A stretch of 28,527 nucleotides of DNA from Syntrophomonas sp. UBA5432 (GTDB lineage: Bacteria > Bacillota > Syntrophomonadia > Syntrophomonadales > Syntrophomonadaceae). This document shows positions 23,437 through 28,527 of this stretch, one piece after another. The notes below the pieces were generated by a model that saw only the letters and a list, made by a program, of their open reading frames with translations, made no database searches and was not told where the DNA came from. A program made the translations under genes and the position numbers. The stretch covers positions 1,296-29,822 of the forward strand of contig DIRQ01000064.1 of NCBI GenBank assembly GCA_002424365.1, in the 5' to 3' direction. Within the stretch, counting starts at the first letter, position 1. The number at the start of each line of letters is the position of its first letter.

Positions 23437-25098
23437 ATGCGTAGTGATTTAGCCAAAAAGGGCTTGGAAAAGGCTCCCCACCGGTCTCTTTTTAAAGCCC
23501 TGGGGCTTACCAATGAGGAGATGTCCTGCCCTCTAATAGGAATAGTAAACTCAAAAAATGATATAATTCCTGGCCATATTAACCTGGATAAAATTGCTGA
23601 GGCGGTAAAAGCTGGCGTACGCCTAGCCGGGGGTACCCCAATGGAGTTTCAAACCATTGGTGTTTGTGATGGCATTGCTATGAATCACACTGGTATGAAA
23701 TATTCTTTAGGCAGCCGTGAAATCATAGCCGACTCCATTGAGATTATGGCTACTGCACATGCCTTTGATGCTCTGGTGTTTATACCCAATTGTGATAAAA
23801 TAGTACCGGGTATGCTAATGGCAGCAGCCCGCTTAAATTTACCTTCCATATTTATAAGCGGTGGTCCCATGTTAGCCGGCAGAGTAAAAGGCAAAGCAGT
23901 CAGCCTGACCCAGGTTTTTGAGGGAGTAGGCGCTGCCGCCGCCGGGCACATGAGCCAGGAAGAGCTGGCTGACCTGGAAGAAAACGCTTGCCCTACTTGT
24001 GGTTCCTGTTCCGGCATGTTTACCGCCAATTCCATGAACTGTTTAACTGAAGCCCTGGGTATGGCCCTGGCCGGTAATGGTACTATTCCGGCAGTTTATT
24101 CCGAGAGGATACGGCTGGCCAAAAAGGCCGGGATGCAGATAATGCAGCTATGGGAACAGGATATTAAAGCTTTGGATATTATGACTGCCGATGCTTTTCA
24201 GAATGCGATACGATTGGATATGGCTATTGGCTGTTCCAGTAACTCCGTATTACATCTGCTGGCCATAGCTGCTGAGGCAGGTGTAAATATTGACCTTAAT
24301 TTATTTAACGAAATAAGTGCTACTACTCCCCACCTGTGCAAATTAAGTCCGGCGGGTGAGCATCACATGGAAGACCTGTACCGGGCAGGCGGTATTCAGG
24401 CTATGTTTAATGAACTGAACCAAAAGGTTCTGATTAATACTGGTTGTATGACCGTTAGCGGTAAAACTGTAGGTGAGAATATTGTTTCTACTCCGGTTCT
24501 GGATCATGATGTTATCAGGCCGTTAGATAACCCTTATAGCCAGACAGGGGGGCTGGCCATTCTATTTGGTAACCTGGCTCCTGAAGGGGCAGTAGTTAAA
24601 AAGAGTGCAGTTGCTGAAGAAATGATGTCTCATGAAGGCCCGGCGCGAGTTTTCGAGTCGGAAGAAGAAGCAGTAGAAGCTATCCTGGCAGGGAAAATTG
24701 TGGCCGGAGATGTTATTGTTATACGTTATGAAGGACCTGCAGGGGGACCAGGCATGCGGGAGATGCTTACCCCTACCTCGGCTATAGCAGGTATCGGATT
24801 GGATAAAGAAGTAGCCCTTATAACCGACGGGCGTTTTTCCGGTGCTACCCGGGGAGCCTCCATAGGACACGTATCCCCGGAAGCAGCAGCAGGAGGCCTA
24901 ATTGCCCTAGTAGAGGAAAGGGACCTTATACGAATAGATATTCCGGCCTGCCGGCTGGACCTTATGGTAAATGCAGAAATACTAGAAAAAAGGCAAGCCC
25001 GCTGGAAAGTACCAGAGCCAAAAATTAAAAGCGGATATATGCAACGATATTCTAAGATGGTACAATCAGCCAGTTCCGGAGCTATTTTTAATAAATAA
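23437..25098 (+). CDS. ilvD: Dihydroxy-acid dehydratase
   Basis: This 553-residue IlvD/Edd-family enzyme dehydrates 2,3-dihydroxy-isovalerate and 2,3-dihydroxy-3-methylvalerate to the 2-keto acids. Family motifs are complete: VNSKNDIIPGHINL, GVCDGIAMNH (Cys77), IPNCDKIVPGM (Cys119, Lys121) and CPTCGSCSGMFTANSMNCL (Cys185, Cys188, Cys191). GGPGMREMLTPTSA and TDGRFSGATRG mark the C-terminal domain. An iron-sulfur cluster is expected; the NS..D..PGH form resembles the oxygen-sensitive [4Fe-4S] type, fitting an anaerobe. AGGAGG stands eight bases before ATG 23437. Confidence 0.95.
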   Translation: MRSDLAKKGLEKAPHRSLFKALGLTNEEMSCPLIGIVNSKNDIIPGHINLDKIAEAVKAGVRLAGGTPMEFQTIGVCDGIAMNHTGMKYSLGSREIIADSIEIMATAHAFDALVFIPNCDKIVPGMLMAAARLNLPSIFISGGPMLAGRVKGKAVSLTQVFEGVGAAAAGHMSQEELADLEENACPTCGSCSGMFTANSMNCLTEALGMALAGNGTIPAVYSERIRLAKKAGMQIMQLWEQDIKALDIMTADAFQNAIRLDMAIGCSSNSVLHLLAIAAEAGVNIDLNLFNEISATTPHLCKLSPAGEHHMEDLYRAGGIQAMFNELNQKVLINTGCMTVSGKTVGENIVSTPVLDHDVIRPLDNPYSQTGGLAILFGNLAPEGAVVKKSAVAEEMMSHEGPARVFESEEEAVEAILAGKIVAGDVIVIRYEGPAGGPGMREMLTPTSAIAGIGLDKEVALITDGRFSGATRGASIGHVSPEAAAGGLIALVEERDLIRIDIPACRLDLMVNAEILEKRQARWKVPEPKIKSGYMQRYSKMVQSASSGAIFNK

Positions 25099-25116
25099 CC
25101 GGAGAGATTAAAGTTA

Positions 25117-25145
25117 AGCGGGCCATCAAAAGCCCGCTATTTTAA
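25117..25145 (+). terminator. Hairpin between ilvD and ilvB (partial terminator or processing site)
   Basis: AGCGGGC (25117-25123) pairs perfectly with GCCCGCT (25132-25138) around an eight-base loop, followed by ATTTTAAT. The T-run is short, so partial read-through into ilvB is likely; it may set the relative level of the two halves of the operon. Confidence 0.55.
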
Positions 25146-25175
25146 TATGAAAATATAAAATCGAGGTGAGTTCAG

Positions 25176-26864
25176 GTGCAGTTAAAGGGAGCAGAGATTT
25201 TATTACGTTGTTTGCAGGACGAAGGTGTTGATACTGTATTCGGCTACCCCGGGGGCGCGGTTCTTCCTATTTATGATGCGCTGTTTGAGTCCAGTATTCG
25301 TCATATCCTGGGCCGACATGAACAGGGGGTGGCCCATGCTGCTGACGGCTATGCCCGAGCAACAGGGAAGGTAGGGGTGTGTATAGCAACCTCGGGTCCA
25401 GGTGCAACCAACCTGGTTACCGGTATTGCTACTGCCAATATGGATTCCATTCCCCTGGTCTGTTTTACCGGACAGGTGGGAACCCCTTTTATAGGCCGGG
25501 ATGCTTTTCAAGAAGCTGACATAACCGGTATTACTATGCCCATAACCAAACATAATTACGTGGTGGAAAGAACTGAAGATGTAGCGCGCACCGTAAAAGA
25601 GGCCTTTTATATTGCCAGTACCAACCGGCCTGGTCCGGTAGTAGTTGATCTGCCCAAAGATGTAATGGAAAGAAGCATAGACTATAAACCGGAGGAAGTG
25701 GAAGTTAATTTGCGTGGTTACCGGGTTATGAAGGGTTATAATTCGGGGCAGGTTATTTCCGCGGTAGAGCTGATTAAAACTGCTAAACGTCCGGTTATTT
25801 ATGCTGGTGGAGGAGTTATTTCTTCTAATGCCGCAGCGGAGTTAAGGGAATTAGCCCTGAAACGCAAAATACCGGTTACCACCACCCTGATGGGAATGGG
25901 TGCTTTCCCCGGTAATAACTATCTGAATTTGGGTATGTTAGGCATGCATGGCACTCGTTATGCTAATTATGCTATCGGCGAGTCGGATCTACTGATTGCA
26001 GTGGGGGTACGTTTTGATGACCGGGTTACCGGCAACATTGCCACCTTTGCTCCTCATGCGCGGGTAATTCATATTGACATAGATGCTGCTGAAATAGGCA
26101 AAAATGTAGATGTAGATGTTCCCATTGTCGGTCAGGTAAAGGAAGTACTGCAAGGCATTAACCAGCGCCTGGATGAAGTTACTGAATATTGGGAATGGCA
26201 TCAGACTATTGACCGCTGGAAAGAAGAATATCCTTTACGTTATGGTAACTCCTGTGAAGGTCGTATAATGCCCCAGAACGTTATTGAGAAAATATATGAC
26301 CTGACCCGGGGTAATGCCATTATTACCACCGAGGTAGGGCAAAACCAGATGTGGGCAGCCCAGTACTACAAATTTGAACACCCCCGTACTTTCCTGACTT
26401 CCGGGGGGCTGGGAACTATGGGTTATGGCCTTCCCGCCGCCATTGGGGCCAAGATTGGCCGACCCGACCTTCCGGTTATTGATATAGCTGGAGATGGCAG
26501 CATTCAAATGAATATACAGGAATTGGCCACCGCAGTGCAATACCAATTACCGGTTATAGTTTGCATACTTAACAATCAGTTCCTGGGGATGGTCCGTCAG
26601 TGGCAGGGTCTTTTCTACGGAGGGCGCTATTCATATACTGATATGAGCTATCAGCCCGATTTCGTGAAACTGGCTGAAGCCTTTGGGGCTATTGGTCTTA
26701 GAGTCAGTCGGGAAGAAGAACTGAATCAGGCTCTGGAGCAGGCCTTGCAGGTAACTGACCGACCGGTAGTATTGGATATTTTAGTGGAAAGGGAAGCCGA
26801 TGTCTATCCTATGGTACCACCAGGAGGCTCTCTCTCACATATGCTGGGGGGTGACGAAATATGA
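25176..26864 (+). CDS. ilvB: Acetolactate synthase, large (catalytic) subunit
   Basis: This 562-residue TPP enzyme condenses two pyruvates, or pyruvate and 2-ketobutyrate, to acetohydroxy acids. It has the catalytic Glu in GRHEQGVAHAADGYARA (near residue 49), the FAD-domain region (GVRFDDRVTGN) and the TPP/Mg motif GDGSIQMNIQELATA ending at ILNNQFLGMVRQWQ, all diagnostic of acetolactate synthase. The start is GTG 25176 after GAGGTGA. Its stop overlaps the ilvN start by four bases (ATGA), consistent with coupled synthesis of the two subunits. Confidence 0.95.
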   Translation: MQLKGAEILLRCLQDEGVDTVFGYPGGAVLPIYDALFESSIRHILGRHEQGVAHAADGYARATGKVGVCIATSGPGATNLVTGIATANMDSIPLVCFTGQVGTPFIGRDAFQEADITGITMPITKHNYVVERTEDVARTVKEAFYIASTNRPGPVVVDLPKDVMERSIDYKPEEVEVNLRGYRVMKGYNSGQVISAVELIKTAKRPVIYAGGGVISSNAAAELRELALKRKIPVTTTLMGMGAFPGNNYLNLGMLGMHGTRYANYAIGESDLLIAVGVRFDDRVTGNIATFAPHARVIHIDIDAAEIGKNVDVDVPIVGQVKEVLQGINQRLDEVTEYWEWHQTIDRWKEEYPLRYGNSCEGRIMPQNVIEKIYDLTRGNAIITTEVGQNQMWAAQYYKFEHPRTFLTSGGLGTMGYGLPAAIGAKIGRPDLPVIDIAGDGSIQMNIQELATAVQYQLPVIVCILNNQFLGMVRQWQGLFYGGRYSYTDMSYQPDFVKLAEAFGAIGLRVSREEELNQALEQALQVTDRPVVLDILVEREADVYPMVPPGGSLSHMLGGDEI

Positions 26865-27346
26865 GAAAACATACATTAGCGGTTATTGTTGAGAATCGCC
26901 CCGGTGTACTTACCCGGGTAACTACTCTATTTCGGCGGCGGGGCTATAATATTGAAAGTCTGGCGGTTGGGGAAACAGAAAACCCCAGTATATCCCGTAT
27001 AACCATCGTGGTAATGGGTGATGAAAAAATTCTGGAACAGGTGACTAAACAGCTCTACAAGCTGGTTGATGTTATTAAAATAGTGGACATTACCGATAAG
27101 CGTTCGGTAGAAAGAGAACTGGTAATGGTAAAGGTTAGAGCTGATGTTAATGTCCGGGCTGAAATAGTACAGATTGTAGATATCTTCCGGGCCCGTATCG
27201 TTGATATAGGCAAGACCTCTCTGATTATAGAAGTTACTGGAGATAGTGCTAAGATTGATGCCATAGTAGAATCGTTAAAGCCCTTCGGTATCATTGAACT
27301 GGTGCGTACCGGGATAGTAGCCATGGTGCGAGGGGAAATTAAGTAG
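26861..27346 (+). CDS. ilvN: Acetolactate synthase, small (regulatory) subunit
   Basis: This 161-residue regulatory subunit has an N-terminal ACT domain (HTLAVIVENRPGVLTRVTTLFRRRGYNIESL) and the C-terminal ALS small-subunit domain (ELVMVKVRA to IEVTGDSAKIDAIVESLKPFGIIELVRTGI). ACT domains bind the feedback inhibitor, typically valine, and the subunit activates the catalytic partner. The length equals that of IlvH-type subunits. It overlaps ilvB by four bases. Confidence 0.95.
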   Translation: MRKHTLAVIVENRPGVLTRVTTLFRRRGYNIESLAVGETENPSISRITIVVMGDEKILEQVTKQLYKLVDVIKIVDITDKRSVERELVMVKVRADVNVRAEIVQIVDIFRARIVDIGKTSLIIEVTGDSAKIDAIVESLKPFGIIELVRTGIVAMVRGEIK

Positions 27347-27401
27347 TGAGGCCGCCGGGTAAATGCTCGGTAAGCTGATAGATTTAAGGAGGTTAATAAT
27401 A

Positions 27402-28415
27402 ATGGCAAAAATGTATTATGATGCAGATGCAAATCTAAATCTTTTGAAGGGAAAGACCATAGGGGTTATGGGTTTCGGTTCTCAGGGTCATGCCCAGGCC
27501 CAGAATCTTAAGGAAAGCGGACTAAACGTGGTAGTAGGTTTAAGGAAACCCTTTGACGAGGCCAGTGAAAAAGAATGGAATGCGGTAATTGAAGCAGGTA
27601 TTCAACCTATGACCGTAGCCGAAGCCGCCCAGGCAGCAGATATTATTCAAATTCTCCTCCCGGATGAGGTTCAGGCTCGAGTTTATAATACGGAAATTAA
27701 ACCTTATCTTAAAGAAGGAGACGCCCTGGGGTTTTCTCACGGTTTTAACATTCATTACGGACAGATAGTACCTCCGGCATTTGTTGATGTATTTATGGTA
27801 GCTCCCAAAAGCCCCGGTCATTTGGTAAGACGGATGTATGTAAAGGGTGCTGGGGTACCCGGATTAGTTGCCGTGCAGCAGGACTACAGCGGGCAGGCCA
27901 AGGAAATCGGTCTGGCTTATGCCTGTGGAATAGGCTGCACCCGGGCAGGAGTAATTGAAACCAGTTTCCAGGAAGAAACCGAGACTGACCTTTTTGGAGA
28001 ACAGTGCGTACTATGTGGCGGGGTAACCCAGCTGGTTAAAACTGGATTTGAAACCCTGGTGATGGCAGGCTACCAGCCGGAAATTGCCTATTTTGAATGT
28101 CTTCATGAGCTCAAGCTAATTGTTGATCTCATATACGAAGGCGGTATGAGTTATATGCGTTATTCCATCAGTGATACTGCGGAATGGGGCGACTATACCA
28201 AGGGACCGGACATTATTGGTGACGAAGTTCGCTGGGCCATGGAAGAGGCTTTAAAGGATATTCAGGACGGTGCTTTTGCCAAGAATTGGTTGCTGGAAAA
28301 CCAGGTGGGGCGGCCGCAGTTTAATGCCTTGAAGAGACAGAACAAAGAACATTTGATTGAAGAAGTAGGAGCCGAACTCCGTGCCATGATGCCCTGGTTA
28401 AAGGAAAGTAAATAG
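27402..28415 (+). CDS. ilvC: Ketol-acid reductoisomerase, class I
   Basis: This 337-residue enzyme converts acetohydroxy acids to dihydroxy acids using Mg and NAD(P)H. The Rossmann motif GFGSQG (residues 24-29) and VAPKSPGHLVRR, FQEETETDLFGEQ and SYMRYSISDTAEWGD are typical. The length matches short-chain class I. The cofactor loop reads LRKPFDEAS (residues 47-55), not the common LRKGSxSW form, so cofactor preference is not obvious. AAGGAGG lies nine bases before ATG 27402; an upstream ATG at 27363 has no ribosome site. It is the last ilv gene in the window; leu genes may follow beyond the edge. Confidence 0.95.
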   Translation: MAKMYYDADANLNLLKGKTIGVMGFGSQGHAQAQNLKESGLNVVVGLRKPFDEASEKEWNAVIEAGIQPMTVAEAAQAADIIQILLPDEVQARVYNTEIKPYLKEGDALGFSHGFNIHYGQIVPPAFVDVFMVAPKSPGHLVRRMYVKGAGVPGLVAVQQDYSGQAKEIGLAYACGIGCTRAGVIETSFQEETETDLFGEQCVLCGGVTQLVKTGFETLVMAGYQPEIAYFECLHELKLIVDLIYEGGMSYMRYSISDTAEWGDYTKGPDIIGDEVRWAMEEALKDIQDGAFAKNWLLENQVGRPQFNALKRQNKEHLIEEVGAELRAMMPWLKESK

Positions 28416-28417
28416 GA

Positions 28418-28527
28418 ATTAAGAATTGAGAGTTAATAATTAAAAATTGAGGATTTTGCATAATTCAAAAATCCAATATTGTCACTCTGAGCGATAGCGA
28501 AGGGTCTCAGATCCTTCGGCTTTGCCT
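28418..28527. repeat. Intergenic repeat tract at the right edge
   Basis: Two near-copies, ATTAAGAATTGAGA (28418-28431) and ATTAAAAATTGAGG (28439-28452), are followed by an imperfect hairpin of GGATTTT with AAAATCC. Then comes TGTCACTCTGAGCGATAGCGAAGG...CCTTCG, a type of palindromic sequence I know as dispersed intergenic repeat in many bacteria. It is cut by the window edge. Confidence 0.5.

Overview
The window looks like chromosome of an anaerobic Firmicute, most likely a class Clostridia member of the Peptococcaceae/Syntrophomonadaceae kind. Strong AGGAGG-type ribosome sites, frequent TTG and GTG starts, a T-box leader, a sigma-54 enhancer-binding protein and a tungsten-type aldehyde:ferredoxin oxidoreductase all fit this. 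I cannot name the species. No rRNA, tRNA, CRISPR array, transposase or phage gene was seen.

Left part (1-3134), all on the minus strand: the start of a lipoprotein gene running off the edge, a DUF502 membrane protein, a 40-residue single-helix protein, a PAS-GGDEF-HD-GYP c-di-GMP protein, and the remnant of a second GGDEF domain that overlaps its start.

Centre-left (3506-12408), plus strand: a queuosine-precursor-type (VUT/YhhQ) transporter and a MoaD-like protein, then the main block. A near-perfect -24/-12 sigma-54 promoter with upstream TGTTACA repeats precedes a polyferredoxin, an aldehyde:ferredoxin oxidoreductase (AOR), NuoE-, NuoF- and NuoG-like subunits, and last an AcoR-type sigma-54 activator. 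The NuoG-like subunit has no hydrogenase H-cluster domain. The layout resembles the BamBC + BamGHI arrangement and the NuoEFG-type flavin-bifurcating modules. My reading is an NAD(H)- and ferredoxin-linked, possibly electron-bifurcating, AOR complex controlled by its own activator. It is the most interesting system here.

Centre (12409-19813): a highly palindromic intergenic stretch, a sirtuin and a small secreted Cys-tailed protein on the plus strand. These are followed on the minus strand by an AT-rich PaaG-like crotonase, a GT4 glycosyltransferase with a PIG-L-type deacetylase, two tiny membrane proteins, a COG1751-type pyruvate-kinase alpha/beta-like protein, and a second HD-GYP protein.

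Right part (20044-28527), plus strand: a large multidomain protein of unknown function, then a branched-chain amino acid operon. The operon has a consensus sigma-A promoter and a T-box leader with a probable Ile (ATC) specifier, then ilvE, ilvD, ilvB, ilvN and ilvC. The window ends in short repetitive sequence.

Several starts given here were chosen from ribosome-binding sites and are shorter than the longest open frame; each case is explained in its entry.
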